From positions 434,001 through 498,000 of the forward strand of contig NZ_KB849179.1 of assembly GCF_000367945.1 (NCBI RefSeq): 64,000 bases of DNA, read 5' to 3'. Origin of the DNA: Acinetobacter proteolyticus. Lineage in GTDB: Bacteria > Pseudomonadota > Gammaproteobacteria > Pseudomonadales > Moraxellaceae. The position numbers were made by a program, and so were the translations under genes. Positions 20,012-29,097 of this stretch are shown in pieces. Numbering within the stretch: position 1 is the stretch's first letter; every line of letters begins with the position of its first letter. The notes under the pieces were generated by a model that did not search any database, was not told the origin of the DNA, and worked only from the letters and a program-made list of their open reading frames with translations.

Positions 20012-20344
20012 CTATGAGGTTTTTACCGTCTTTGCTGCTTCCTGTTTGGCTTTGCTTGCTGTGGTGCTGGCTACTTTTTTAGTATCTGTTGCGGCTTTCA
20101 TTGTGTCGTGTTTCGCTGTATCTTTCATTTTCGCCATGTCATGTTTTGCAGTATCGGTTGTCTTGGTTGCTTCTTTCTTGGTTTTTACCACACTTGTTGC
20201 AACACATTTACCGCCTTTGTGATTTGGTCCTGTACCACCCTGAATTTGAGTTCCTTTCGGGCAGGCAAATGCGCTAGCACTGAGTACGGTAAATAGGCCT
20301 GCTGTTAGAATCGTTGCAATTTTTCTCATGATTGTCATCTGCAT
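20012..20344 (-). CDS. Small secreted Lys/Thr/Ala-rich protein
   Basis: Up to 110 residues; starts at 20344 or 20329 are possible, and the signal peptide begins MRKIATILTAGLFTVLSASA in the shorter version. The mature protein opens with a short segment holding two cysteines (ACPKGTQIQGGTGPNHKGGKC). It then becomes a low-complexity tail with degenerate repeats such as TAKHDMAKMKD and TAKHDTMKAATD, rich in Lys, Ala, Thr and Asp. Such tails are usually disordered or amphipathic, like LEA or phasin tails. Function unknown. Confidence 0.7.
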   Translation of the reverse strand: MQMTIMRKIATILTAGLFTVLSASAFACPKGTQIQGGTGPNHKGGKCVATSVVKTKKEATKTTDTAKHDMAKMKDTAKHDTMKAATDTKKVASTTASKAKQEAAKTVKTS

Positions 20345-20531
20345 CGGTTAAGCGATAGTGCTTAGATTTAATGTAGGCCTGTTGAATACAGGAAAGCAGA
20401 CTGATTTTGTGAAATATTTTAGGGCATACGTAGTATTTTATAGTGAGAGTTTGTCTTTTAATTTATGTTTAAGCTTAAAAGCATATTGCAAAAAATGCTG
20501 TGCTTATGCAGTTAAAATACAAGAATGATGG

Positions 20532-21236
20532 TCACTCTTTCAAATAGCCCACCGTTGCCAATTTTCTGAGTCGCTCTAAATCCAGCACTTCGATTTTTTT
20601 AAAGCCTAATTGAATGACGCCTTGTTTCTCAAACTGGTTGAGCTCTTGATTTACCGTCTGTCTAGATACCGTCAACATATTGGCCAATTGGTCTTGTGAA
20701 ATTTGAATACTAAAATCCTGAATAAATGAACGATTGCCATAACCTTCTAAAATAAACAGTAAGCGTTGAGCCAGGCGCTGAGTAATGCTTTGGGTTTGAA
20801 TCGCAATTTGCTCTAAAAACACATAGCGTAGTTTTTGACTGGTCAGCAGGGCAAAGTAGTACCAGTAATACGGATTTTGGAGCAAGAAATCATTAAGTGG
20901 TTGTGCGGGTATTTGCAGCACCACACTTTTCTTCAATGCAATCGCATCATGTGAGCGGGGTTGCTGGTCGATGAGGGAAATTTCACCAAACCACATGATT
21001 GGTTCCGCAATTGCAGCAATCGCTTCATTGCCATTGACATCGATATAACCCAAGCTAATTGAACCTTCAAGTACCCCATAAACCCCATCAAAACGATCTT
21101 GTGCACTAAAAACGGCTGCATTTTTTTCGACGATATGCTTCTTGCCATGTTCAATAATAAAATTCTGAAAAGGTTCTGCCAGATGACTAAACCATGAATT
21201 TTGCTGCAAATGTTGAATATAAATGCGGTCTAACAC
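20532..21236 (-). CDS. Crp/Fnr-family transcriptional regulator
   Basis: 234-residue regulator. Residues 20-130 form a cyclic-nucleotide-binding fold (AAVFSAQDRFDGVYGVLEGS, MWFGEISLID). The end is a winged HTH (ISQDQLANMLTVSRQTVNQE, GVIQLGFKKIEVLDLERLRK). The GTG start at 21236 has AAGGA upstream. Fnr-type cysteines are absent, so it is not an iron-sulfur oxygen sensor. It is divergent from the Mpo1-like gene, which it may control. Confidence 0.9.
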   Translation of the reverse strand: MLDRIYIQHLQQNSWFSHLAEPFQNFIIEHGKKHIVEKNAAVFSAQDRFDGVYGVLEGSISLGYIDVNGNEAIAAIAEPIMWFGEISLIDQQPRSHDAIALKKSVVLQIPAQPLNDFLLQNPYYWYYFALLTSQKLRYVFLEQIAIQTQSITQRLAQRLLFILEGYGNRSFIQDFSIQISQDQLANMLTVSRQTVNQELNQFEKQGVIQLGFKKIEVLDLERLRKLATVGYLKE

Positions 21237-21342
21237 GGTCGTTCCTTGTTTAAAAATAAATCCATTTGTCAGCTATATGACAACTTCGCTGCAATATTTC
21301 TTATAGATTAACAGCATAAACGAATTATATGAGGAATGAGAA

Positions 21343-21876
21343 ATGACAAATTTGGAACGTCTACTCAGCCAGTACGCAGCTTATCACTTAGATCGAAATA
21401 ATGTGGTGACCCATTTTGTGGGAATTCCCTTAATTGTTTTTTCTATTCTATGTTTAACTGCACGTGCTGGCGTAGAAATTTCGGGCTTTTCAATCACTTT
21501 AGCCATGTTGCTCATCGTTCTAAGCAGTATTTACTATATTTCATTGGATAAGTTATTTGGTCTTTTGATGCTGATTTTATTTGTCTTGGTATATCCATTG
21601 GCTGTGAAAATTGCATCTTTAGCAACGTGGAGCTGGCTAGGTGCGAGTATCGGTATTTTTGTGGTGGGTTGGGTATTTCAATTCGTGGGTCATTATTTTG
21701 AAAAGAAAAAACCAGCCTTTGTTGATGATGTGATTGGTCTCGCCATTGGGCCATTATTTGTATTAGCAGAGTTTATCTTCTTACTTGGTTTCCGGAAGCC
21801 CTTACATCAGCGCATTTTAAAAGAGGCACAAATGAAACGTGCTGAAATGGATATGAAGCCACAGACTGTGTCTTAA
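21343..21876 (+). CDS. Mpo1-like (DUF962) membrane protein
   Basis: 177 residues with four to five hydrophobic segments. The start LSQYAAYHLDRNNVVTHFVG and the FVGHYFEKKKPAF motif match the DUF962/YGL010w family. Its yeast member Mpo1 is an iron-dependent dioxygenase acting on 2-hydroxy fatty acids in phytosphingosine breakdown; the conserved histidines (H-x-x-N, HF, GH-x-x-E) are present. In bacteria the substrate is not known. A GAGGAATGAGAA ribosome site precedes the ATG. It is divergent from a Crp/Fnr regulator. Confidence 0.85.
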   Translation: MTNLERLLSQYAAYHLDRNNVVTHFVGIPLIVFSILCLTARAGVEISGFSITLAMLLIVLSSIYYISLDKLFGLLMLILFVLVYPLAVKIASLATWSWLGASIGIFVVGWVFQFVGHYFEKKKPAFVDDVIGLAIGPLFVLAEFIFLLGFRKPLHQRILKEAQMKRAEMDMKPQTVS

Positions 21877-21890
21877 GTCGTCAGTTTGAT

Positions 21891-21926
21891 GTAAAAGCCG
21901 ATATCGTGATGATTCGGCTTTTTTTA
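21891..21926 (+). terminator. Terminator after the Mpo1-like gene
   Basis: AAAAGCCGA (21893-21901) and TCGGCTTTT (21914-21922) arms, then a T run. Confidence 0.8.
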
Positions 21927-22012
21927 TTATCAGCATTTCTAATATATAAAAATAAATCTGTATTTGATATGCTGAGCTGTGTTGATTCTGGAATAGAGCA
22001 TCTTAAAAGCCA

Positions 22013-22583
22013 ATGACAGCAATTTATGAATATTGGTCATTACCTTCCAAATTAAGCATTAAATGTCCCGCATGTCAGGCCAAGGCGAATTTTGAATTTG
22101 CACGATTGGCAAAGATACATCTGAAAAAAGGATGTTGGCTACTTTCAATCTCATCCCGATTTTGAATACGCACGTTTTCAGGACTATTGCGGTAGTTATT
22201 GGCATGCTGCATTTTATTATCCAAATCTTTCTAGCGGAATTGAGCAGATTCAAGACTTGCCAGAAGGCTATGATTCAAAGGCTTGGAATACACGCTACTC
22301 AATTCAAAGTCAGGGTGGGGTAATATGTGAATCTTGTAGTTATCGGCAGAAACATGAATTGAACTGGCCGAATGATGCCTATTATGTGGTGATGTATCGG
22401 CAACAGGCCTTATGGGCGTTTCACCGTGAAGCCGCAATTGAGCTCTATCATTATTTGAGTGAAGCTTTGCGTGACCATAAAAAATATCGTTATTCATTCT
22501 TTTTATTGCATATTCCGACAATCTTCAAGCAGAAAAAAGCACGGCAGCATGTGACTCAGCAATTGCAAAAATTATTGAATTAA
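22013..22583 (+). pseudogene. Frameshifted gene for a cysteine-pair (zinc-ribbon-like) protein
   Basis: Two overlapping plus-strand frames make one protein if a single A is removed from the run of six at 22124-22129. Frame one starts at ATG 22013 (MTAIYEYWSLPSKLSIKCPA, then CQAKANFEFARLAKIHLKK) and stops at about 22168. The other frame continues without a gap as DVGYFQSHPDFEYARFQDYC, then SYWHAAFYYPNLSSGIEQ and on to the stop at 22583. The joined product would be about 189 residues, with CPAC near the start and CESC in the middle, suggesting metal binding. I do not recognise the family. The break may be a real mutation, a slippery tract or a sequencing error. Confidence 0.75.
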
Positions 22584-22620
22584 TGGGCTATTAAAATTTT
22601 AGTTATTATTGTGCAAATAA

Positions 22621-22656
22621 AAAAAACCGCCAATAAGGTCCTCATTGGCGGTTTGG
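22621..22656 (-). terminator. Terminator after ychF
   Basis: Arms AAACCGCCAAT (22624-22634) and ATTGGCGGTTT (22644-22654); a long T run follows on the minus strand. Confidence 0.85.
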
Positions 22657-22672
22657 AAATCAAAACACTGAT

Positions 22673-23764
22673 TTATACATTAAAACGGAAGTGCAATACG
22701 TCGCCATCTTGAACAACATAGGTTTTACCTTCTAAACGCCATTTACCTGCTTCTTTGGCACCGCTTTCGCCGTTATATTGAATGAAGTCATCATATGCGA
22801 CACATTCAGCACGGATAAAGCCTTTTTCGAAGTCAGTATGAATCACACCAGCCGCTTGTGGCGCAGTCGCACCGACTTTAACCGTCCACGCGCGAACTTC
22901 TTGTACGCCCGCAGTGAAGTAAGTCTGTAAGCCAAGTAAGCTATAACCTGCGCGAATCACGACATTTAAGCCTGGTTCTTCCATGCCCATCGCTTCCAAG
23001 AATTCAGCACGATCTTCATCTTCTAATAATGAAATTTCAGCTTCGATCTGGTTGCAAAGCGGTACAACGATTGCATTTTCTTCAGCCGCAAGTTTTTTTA
23101 CTGCTTCAAGGTGCGGATTATTTTCAAAACCGTCTTCTGCCACGTTGGCAATGTACATGGTTGGTTTAAGCGTCATTAAACCGAAACCGCGAACAGCTTT
23201 ACGTTCATCATCCGAAAGGTCAGCCGCACGTGCTGGTTTACCTTCATCAAGCAAAGGCTGGATTTTTTCTAATACAGCTTTAGTTGCAAGGGCTTCTTTA
23301 TCACCACCTTTTGCTGCTTTAGTTAAACGTAATAAAGCTTTTGCAACGGTATCAAGGTCAGCAAGTGCAAGTTCAGTATTGATGGTTGCGATGTCATCTA
23401 ATGGATCAATTTTACCATTTACGTGAATCACGTTTTCATCTTCAAAACAACGAACCACGTGTGCAATTGCATCTGTTTCACGGATATTGGCAAGGAATTG
23501 GTTACCCAAGCCTTCACCTTTTGATGCACCGGCAACCAAACCTGCGATATCAACAAATTCCATCGTGGTCGGGATAACACGTTGCGGTTTAACAATCGCT
23601 GTAAGTTTGTCTAGGCGTGGATCTGGAACAGGGACAATACCTGTATTCGGCTCAATGGTACAGAACGGAAAGTTTTCAGCTGCAATCGCTGCCTTTGTTA
23701 ATGCATTGAACAATGTAGATTTACCTACGTTTGGCAGACCAACAATACCGCAATTAAAACCCAT
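22673..23764 (-). CDS. ychF: Redox-regulated ATPase YchF (Obg-like)
   Basis: Universally conserved P-loop ATPase associated with ribosomes and stress responses. I chose the ATG at 23764, giving [17 protein letters not shown] and 363 residues, the standard length; a start four codons upstream is open. Walker A is [29 protein letters not shown] is the G3 region. NVAEDGF lies where NKxD would be, consistent with ATP rather than GTP preference. The C-terminal TGS domain includes [20 protein letters not shown]. It is a single gene with its own terminator. Confidence 0.96.
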   Translation of the reverse strand: MGFNCGIVGLPNVGKSTLFNALTKAAIAAENFPFCTIEPNTGIVPVPDPRLDKLTAIVKPQRVIPTTMEFVDIAGLVAGASKGEGLGNQFLANIRETDAIAHVVRCFEDENVIHVNGKIDPLDDIATINTELALADLDTVAKALLRLTKAAKGGDKEALATKAVLEKIQPLLDEGKPARAADLSDDERKAVRGFGLMTLKPTMYIANVAEDGFENNPHLEAVKKLAAEENAIVVPLCNQIEAEISLLEDEDRAEFLEAMGMEEPGLNVVIRAGYSLLGLQTYFTAGVQEVRAWTVKVGATAPQAAGVIHTDFEKGFIRAECVAYDDFIQYNGESGAKEAGKWRLEGKTYVVQDGDVLHFRFNV

Positions 23765-23816
23765 GAAACCACTCACAAATGTGTTATTTAAAAATTGCTG
23801 CTGATTTTACATGAAA

Positions 23817-23840
23817 GCCATGACAAAGTCAGGTCATGGC
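23817..23840 (-). terminator. Possible terminator after the metI-like gene
   Basis: GCCATGAC and GTCATGGC arms with an 8-base loop; only a short TTT follows on the minus strand. Confidence 0.35.
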
Positions 23841-23863
23841 GAGTGTGGATTTTTATTTCGAGC

Positions 23864-24523
23864 TTAAACTTTGCGTTTATCGAGCTGTTTGGCAATATTA
23901 TCGCCTGTGGTTTGTACCAACATGACCAAAACAATCAGGACTAAAATCACCGCCAGCATGATTTGCATATCAAAACGTTGATAGCCGTAACGATAGGCGA
24001 TGTCACCCAAACCACCTGCGCCAATCGCACCTGCAATGGCAGAGGAACTGATCATGGTGACAATAGTCACGGTAAAACCTGCAACAATCCCCGGCAAAGC
24101 TTCAGGAAGCAATACATGCCAAAGAATTTGCTTGCGGTTACAACCCATTGCTTGGGCTGCTTCAATTAACCCTTGATCGACCTCACGTAGACTGACTTCG
24201 GCAATACGGGCAAAGAATGGAATAGCTGCAATGGTTAAGGGCACAATTGCAGCCAAGACCCCATAGCTAGTTCCGACAATCCAGCGGGTAAATGGAATCA
24301 AAGCCACCATTAAAATCAGAAAGGGTACAGAACGGGTAATATTAATCACCCAGCCCAATGACTGATTGATTTTCTTAGAAGGATAAATCCCAAAATCAGC
24401 AGTACTCACCAAAATTAAAGCAATTGGCAGACCAATCAAAAAGGCGAGAATCGCAGAAACACCGACCATGATTAAAGTATCGGTGGTTCCTGTCAGTAAT
24501 AGATCAATGAGTTGATTGTACAT
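23864..24523 (-). CDS. metI: MetI-type ABC transporter permease
   Basis: Inner-membrane permease of 219 residues with about five to six hydrophobic segments. The EAA loop that contacts the ATPase is LIEAAQAMGCNRKQILWHVL followed by LPEALPGI. It overlaps the end of metN by 20 bases, so translation is coupled. The family imports methionine, but in this operon (with SfnB and FMN monooxygenase genes) the real cargo is more likely a methionine-like or other organosulfur compound. The symbol reflects family only. Confidence 0.88.
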   Translation of the reverse strand: MYNQLIDLLLTGTTDTLIMVGVSAILAFLIGLPIALILVSTADFGIYPSKKINQSLGWVINITRSVPFLILMVALIPFTRWIVGTSYGVLAAIVPLTIAAIPFFARIAEVSLREVDQGLIEAAQAMGCNRKQILWHVLLPEALPGIVAGFTVTIVTMISSSAIAGAIGAGGLGDIAYRYGYQRFDMQIMLAVILVLIVLVMLVQTTGDNIAKQLDKRKV

Positions 24524-25574
24524 AACCGATCACCTCAAGTTGTGTTATTGCAGGATGTTTTTCAAATTGTGAGTGGTTGAGATCAAAGTCGAGATTGCGA
24601 ATCCCGATGATCAGTGAGCCGATGGTACGCTGCTGAATGCTATCTATCTGACTGTGATAGACCTGAACGGGGCTATTAAAACCATCCAATAGTTCATATA
24701 AATCAGGCACCGTTTTCGATTCACTGACATATTTCAGTTTTAAAATCTGATGCGTACTCTCAGGCAGAATAGTTGGGCTCAGTTCAAAAGGTAAATTTAC
24801 CTGCTCAGAATTGAGTAATTCCTGCGTGATCTGCTGTTGTGGATTGGAAAATACTGACCAGACTTGCCCAGACTCGATAATCTCACCATGATCAATCACG
24901 ATCACCTGATCACAAATCTCTTGAATGACTTGCATTTCATGGGTGATCAAGACAATGGTTAAACCTAGGTCTTGGTTGATCTGTTTTAATAAGGCCAAAA
25001 TATTGGCCGTGCTTTCTGGGTCGAGAGCTGAGGTCGCCTCATCACAGAGCAGGATTTCAGGCTGAGAAACCAAGGCCCGAGCGATACCGACACGTTGTTT
25101 TTGTCCACCAGACAATTGAGCAGGGTAATCATTTCGCTTTGCTGCTAATCCAACTAGTGTTAGTACCTCACTGACCCGTTGCTCAATCTCAGCCTTGTCA
25201 TAACCGGCAATACGTAGCGGTAGCGCCACATTTTCCCATACGGTTTTTGCTGACATTAGATTAAAATGCTGAAAAATCATGCCAATTTTCTGCCGAGTTT
25301 TGATCAACTCGGCGTGGCTGAGTTCAGCAATATTTTGTTGGTGAATCAAAATACTGCCTGTATCAATCGACTCTAAGCCATTTAAGGTACGCAGTAGGGA
25401 GGATTTACCTGCACCGCTTTTTCCGATAATCCCAACAATCTGTGCTTTGGGAATATCGATATTAATCTCTTTTAAGGCATGTAAGCGTTGGCCCTGTACA
25501 TCATAAAACTTATTTAAACCGCGTATTTTCAGATGCGGGACTGAAAAATTGACCTGTGAACCAAAACTCACCAT
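24504..25574 (-). CDS. metN: MetN-type ABC transporter ATP-binding protein
   Basis: ATPase of the MetNIQ-type importer. I chose the ATG at 25574 because AGGAG lies about 7 bases upstream; a start at 25595 is open but would overlap metQ. Walker A is GIIGKSGAGKSSLLRTLNG, the signature is LSGGQKQRVGIARAL and Walker B is LLCDEATSALDPES. The last ~80 residues form a NIL domain (KTVPDLYELLDGFNSPVQVY), the part of MetN that binds methionine and shuts the transporter. So feedback control by an intracellular ligand is likely kept. Confidence 0.92.
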   Translation of the reverse strand: MVSFGSQVNFSVPHLKIRGLNKFYDVQGQRLHALKEINIDIPKAQIVGIIGKSGAGKSSLLRTLNGLESIDTGSILIHQQNIAELSHAELIKTRQKIGMIFQHFNLMSAKTVWENVALPLRIAGYDKAEIEQRVSEVLTLVGLAAKRNDYPAQLSGGQKQRVGIARALVSQPEILLCDEATSALDPESTANILALLKQINQDLGLTIVLITHEMQVIQEICDQVIVIDHGEIIESGQVWSVFSNPQQQITQELLNSEQVNLPFELSPTILPESTHQILKLKYVSESKTVPDLYELLDGFNSPVQVYHSQIDSIQQRTIGSLIIGIRNLDFDLNHSQFEKHPAITQLEVIGYVQSTH

Positions 25575-25585
25575 GATTGTTCTCC

Positions 25586-26416
25586 TTATTTCCAACCTGG
25601 GAACCAGAGTGTCGGGCCGAAATCGCTATCTAAGGCCGCTTTCACTTTTGGCGAGTTTTGATAAATCTCGACAAACTTCTGTAGTTTGTTGTCCTTGTCC
25701 TGATAGTCATCACGCACCACAAATAAAATCGCATAGCGCTTATTGGTATTGTCATCAAACAGTAAGGCACTTTCAGGATCAGCCGTTTTGGCCAAACGTA
25801 AGTAATGCGGATAGCCAAACGCCAGATCAACATCATCAATGGCACGCGCAGTTTGAGGACCTTCAACTTCGGTAAATTTCAAGTTCTTCGGATTTGCGGT
25901 AATGTCTTTCAATGCAGAAAGGTGATTATTGCTGTCTTTCAGTTCAATCAACTTGGCTTGTTGTAACAGTAATAGTGCACGTCCTTGATTGACAGGATCA
26001 TTCGGAATCGCAACAGTTGCACCATTCGGCAGTTCATCAAAGCTTTTATATCTTTTTGAATACAGTCCAACATGCGACGCCGCACCCGCAGCAAATGACT
26101 TTAACTTAAAGCCGGTTTCTTTAATGGCATTATCCAAAAAGGGCTGATGCTGGAAAAAGTTGGCATCGATATCGCCATGACTTAAGGTGATATTCGGGGT
26201 ATTCCAGTCGGAAAACTCGACCAGTTTGACATTCAAACCTTGCTGTTTGGCTTCATCCACTGCAACTTGCAGTGGATGGGCAAAAGAAGGACTAATCCCA
26301 ATCACCAGTTCACTGCTATGGTGCTGTCTTTGTTTATTCCAAATCAATAAGGCAATAATTGCAACGACGACGACAAGGCCAATACCCAACCATTTTTTAG
26401 AGGCTGTTTGAGCCAT
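25586..26416 (-). CDS. metQ: MetQ/NlpA-family substrate-binding protein, helix-anchored
   Basis: Periplasmic binding protein of the importer, 276 residues from the ATG at 26416 (GGAG 7 bases upstream). Family motifs include LVIGISPSFAHPLQVAVDEA, HGDIDANFFQHQPFLDNAIK, PNDPVNQGRALLLLQQAKLI and NTNKRYAILFVVRDD. Canonical MetQ is a lipoprotein, but here the N terminus is a hydrophobic helix (KKWLGIGLVVVVAIIALLIW) with no cysteine near its end. It is therefore held in the inner membrane by a signal anchor. The neighbours suggest the ligand is an organosulfur compound. Confidence 0.9.
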   Translation of the reverse strand: MAQTASKKWLGIGLVVVVAIIALLIWNKQRQHHSSELVIGISPSFAHPLQVAVDEAKQQGLNVKLVEFSDWNTPNITLSHGDIDANFFQHQPFLDNAIKETGFKLKSFAAGAASHVGLYSKRYKSFDELPNGATVAIPNDPVNQGRALLLLQQAKLIELKDSNNHLSALKDITANPKNLKFTEVEGPQTARAIDDVDLAFGYPHYLRLAKTADPESALLFDDNTNKRYAILFVVRDDYQDKDNKLQKFVEIYQNSPKVKAALDSDFGPTLWFPGWK

Positions 26417-26451
26417 ATATTTCTCCAATTCTATTCTTAAATGTTTAAATG

Positions 26452-27864
26452 CTAAGCACTAATTTCTTCGATTGTTTTTAGGTCATGTGTGTTGTTATGC
26501 GTTCTACATCGAAACTGATCAGCAGGATGGCTTGCGGCCAAATGGTCCCCTTGGGCAAACAGTTTGTTACGTAGTGAACCTGTGGCATATTTAGTTTTAT
26601 AACGTCCACGTTGCTGTAACTCAGGGATGACCAGTCGAATGAAGTCATGGTGTGATTCAGGTGCAACCGTACGCGTCAGGTTAAAACCATCAATACCAGT
26701 CTGATCAAGCAGATCAATCAGGTATTCTGCAACCTCCGCGCCACTGCCAACAATAAGCGGATAGCGTCCACCCAACACATGTTGGGCTTTTAGATCATTT
26801 TTGCTGATGCGCTGTTCTTTAAATTTCTCATTGACTGAGGCAATGCTGTTGCTCTTTTGATATGGAATCGCTTCATCATCTGCAAACCTGGCAAGATCAA
26901 TTCCGACTGAACTGGCATAATGCGCTAAACCTGCTTCAGGACTGGCATATTGACGATATTCAGCCAGTTTTTGCTGGGCAAGTTCATGTGTTTCAGCCAC
27001 AACCACGGTAATGCCGACAAAGATTTTAATCGCATTTTCATCACGACCCTGTTGCTGTGCTTGTAGTCGTATTTTATTGACCTGTTGACGAATCTTTTCT
27101 GGCTGATCACCACCAATAAAAATACATTCCGCATGACGCGTGGCAAACTGTAGTCCTTTCGGTGAAGCACCAGCTTGGAAGAGTGTTGGCGTACGTTGGA
27201 CCGAAGGCGCAACCTGAAACACACCTTGGCTTTGGTAATATTGCCCTTGATGATGAATGGTGTGGACTTTATTGGGGTCAGTAAAAACGCGCTGCTGCTT
27301 ATCTTTCTTTAAGGCATCATTTTCCCAGGAACCTTCCCAATATTTATAGCAAAGCTGTAAAAACTCCTCGGCCTGATCATAACGTGCATCATGATCTTTT
27401 AAGCCTTTTTGCCCGATCAAGCGTTCGGCACTGTCCAGATAGCCTGTGACAATATTCCAGCCCAAACGACCTTGAGTTAAATGATCAAGACTGGCGAATC
27501 GCCGTGCAAATTGATAGGGCTGTTCATAGCTGAGATTGACCGTGACGCCAAAACTCAAATTCTGCGTGACCAAAGCCATTGCCGAAATCAAGGTGGAAGG
27601 ATCATGACTTGGTAACTGGATCGACTCTTTTAAAGTCAACTCGATGCCATTTTGATAGACATCATAGACACCTGTAATATCGGCTAGGAATAAACCATCA
27701 AACAAACCTTGTTCTAAGGTCTGTGCCAATTCAGTCCAATAGCTCAATTCATTAAAGCGATGTGATTGATCACGGGGATGTGTCCATAAACCATGATTGA
27801 TATGACCGACACAGTTCATATCAAAGGCATTTAACAAGATTTTTTTAGCAGTCGTTTGACTCAT
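26452..27864 (-). CDS. NtaA/DmoA-family FMN-dependent monooxygenase
   Basis: LLM-class (luciferase-like) oxygenase of 470 residues that uses reduced FMN and O2. The start KKILLNAFDMNCVGHINHGL and WTHPRDQSHRF, plus LTQGRLGWNIVTGYLDSAER and TPTLFQAGASPKGLQFATRH, are typical of the NtaA/SnaA/DszA/SoxA/DmoA group. Members open C-S or C-N bonds in nitrilotriacetate, dibenzothiophene or dimethyl sulfide. Its ATG overlaps the stop of the preceding sfnB by one base (TAATG). The operon points to a sulfur-containing substrate. A flavin reductase is not encoded nearby. Confidence 0.9.
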   Translation of the reverse strand: MSQTTAKKILLNAFDMNCVGHINHGLWTHPRDQSHRFNELSYWTELAQTLEQGLFDGLFLADITGVYDVYQNGIELTLKESIQLPSHDPSTLISAMALVTQNLSFGVTVNLSYEQPYQFARRFASLDHLTQGRLGWNIVTGYLDSAERLIGQKGLKDHDARYDQAEEFLQLCYKYWEGSWENDALKKDKQQRVFTDPNKVHTIHHQGQYYQSQGVFQVAPSVQRTPTLFQAGASPKGLQFATRHAECIFIGGDQPEKIRQQVNKIRLQAQQQGRDENAIKIFVGITVVVAETHELAQQKLAEYRQYASPEAGLAHYASSVGIDLARFADDEAIPYQKSNSIASVNEKFKEQRISKNDLKAQHVLGGRYPLIVGSGAEVAEYLIDLLDQTGIDGFNLTRTVAPESHHDFIRLVIPELQQRGRYKTKYATGSLRNKLFAQGDHLAASHPADQFRCRTHNNTHDLKTIEEISA

Positions 27865-29087
27865 TACAAAGTCCCCCGACGTGGAGGCAGAATGCCATTC
27901 AACACATAATTACCAATGAAGTAATATTTCCAACGTGCAGCATCATGCAAGGTGTGTACACGTGCATTACGCCAATGACGATCCAATCCATCAGCACGTT
28001 GACTACCACGACTACCAGCTAATTCAATCAGTTTTGATGATGCCTTTAATGCAGTTTCCGTACTATGCGCACGTATTTTTGCCACATCAATTGAGGCTTT
28101 GGCCAAGGTCTCCGCATTGAGATCCTGTTTGGCGATATCTACAGATCGAGCTGCTTGTTTTAGGAGTAATTCGCTGGCTTTAACATCGGTTGCCACACGA
28201 CCCAGCTCAGATAGAGTTAAGGGATCTTGAGTAGCGGAATCAATATTGGCATCAATCCAAGGGCGGGCGACACGCACACGTTCTAGTGTTTCTTCAAAAG
28301 CTGCGCGGGCAATGCCGACTTCAATCGCTGCATGCATGATTTGAGCAAAGGGACCAACCAAAGACAGTTGCTTAAAAGCAGTATCAAAAGCAATCACATC
28401 CTCTTTGGCAACAAAGACCTGATTAAATTTGACTGTACCACTGCCTGTGGTACGTTGCCCAAAGCCAGACCAGTCATCAATCAGTTCTAATCCTTGGCTG
28501 TCTCGTTGTACAAAAGCCAAAAACTCATTGCCTGATTCATCAACTACTAAAGTAGGAATGCGATGAGCAAACAGGCTACCGGTGCAATAAAACTTTTCTC
28601 CTTGAATCAGATAACCGTTTTCGCTTGGAATTAAGGTGGTTTGCTTATGTGCAGAGGTACGTGTTTTAAATTCGGCCAGCGCATTACCAAAGCGTGCACC
28701 TTGCAATACTTCTTGATAAAGACGTTTCTTTTGCGCTTCCGTACCAGTATTGCGCAATACTTCCAGTGCATAAAAATGATTCTGTGGAATCTGGCCGATT
28801 GAACCATCCGCACCACTAAACAGCGCAATCACTTTAGCGACGGTTAGGCTGGAAACTTCTGCACCACCATACTGCTTAGGTACAGTAATCGCCCATAAAC
28901 CTGACTGACTATAGGCTTCGATTTCGGTAAATGGCAAGTTCCGGTTGGCATCACGTTCAACCGCCGCTTGTTTAAATTGCTGACTGAGTTGTGTGGCAAT
29001 TTCCAAGGCTTCAGCATCGTTTTGAATAATATGTGCTGCTTTAATATGGGTTTTAGCAAAACCTTGTAATTCTTGGTATGAGGTCAT
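27864..29087 (-). CDS. sfnB: SfnB-family sulfur acquisition oxidoreductase (copy 1)
   Basis: Acyl-CoA dehydrogenase-fold flavin enzyme of 407 residues, related to SfnB and DszC, which act on organosulfur compounds such as sulfones under sulfate limitation. The family's IPQNHFYALEVLRNTGTEAQ, GEKFYCTGSLFAHRIPTLVV, WSGFGQRTTGSGTVKFNQVF and the C-terminal HWRNARVHTLHDAARWKYY motifs are clear. AGGAG precedes the ATG by about 7 bases. It is the second gene of the operon, ten bases after its paralogue. Confidence 0.9.
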   Translation of the reverse strand: MTSYQELQGFAKTHIKAAHIIQNDAEALEIATQLSQQFKQAAVERDANRNLPFTEIEAYSQSGLWAITVPKQYGGAEVSSLTVAKVIALFSGADGSIGQIPQNHFYALEVLRNTGTEAQKKRLYQEVLQGARFGNALAEFKTRTSAHKQTTLIPSENGYLIQGEKFYCTGSLFAHRIPTLVVDESGNEFLAFVQRDSQGLELIDDWSGFGQRTTGSGTVKFNQVFVAKEDVIAFDTAFKQLSLVGPFAQIMHAAIEVGIARAAFEETLERVRVARPWIDANIDSATQDPLTLSELGRVATDVKASELLLKQAARSVDIAKQDLNAETLAKASIDVAKIRAHSTETALKASSKLIELAGSRGSQRADGLDRHWRNARVHTLHDAARWKYYFIGNYVLNGILPPRRGTL

Positions 29088-29097
29088 GATTTACTCC

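Noticed and set aside
22983..23426. 147-codon frame opposite ychF
   Set aside because: Lies fully antisense to a conserved gene; Ser/Ala-rich sequence is a mirror of ychF codons.
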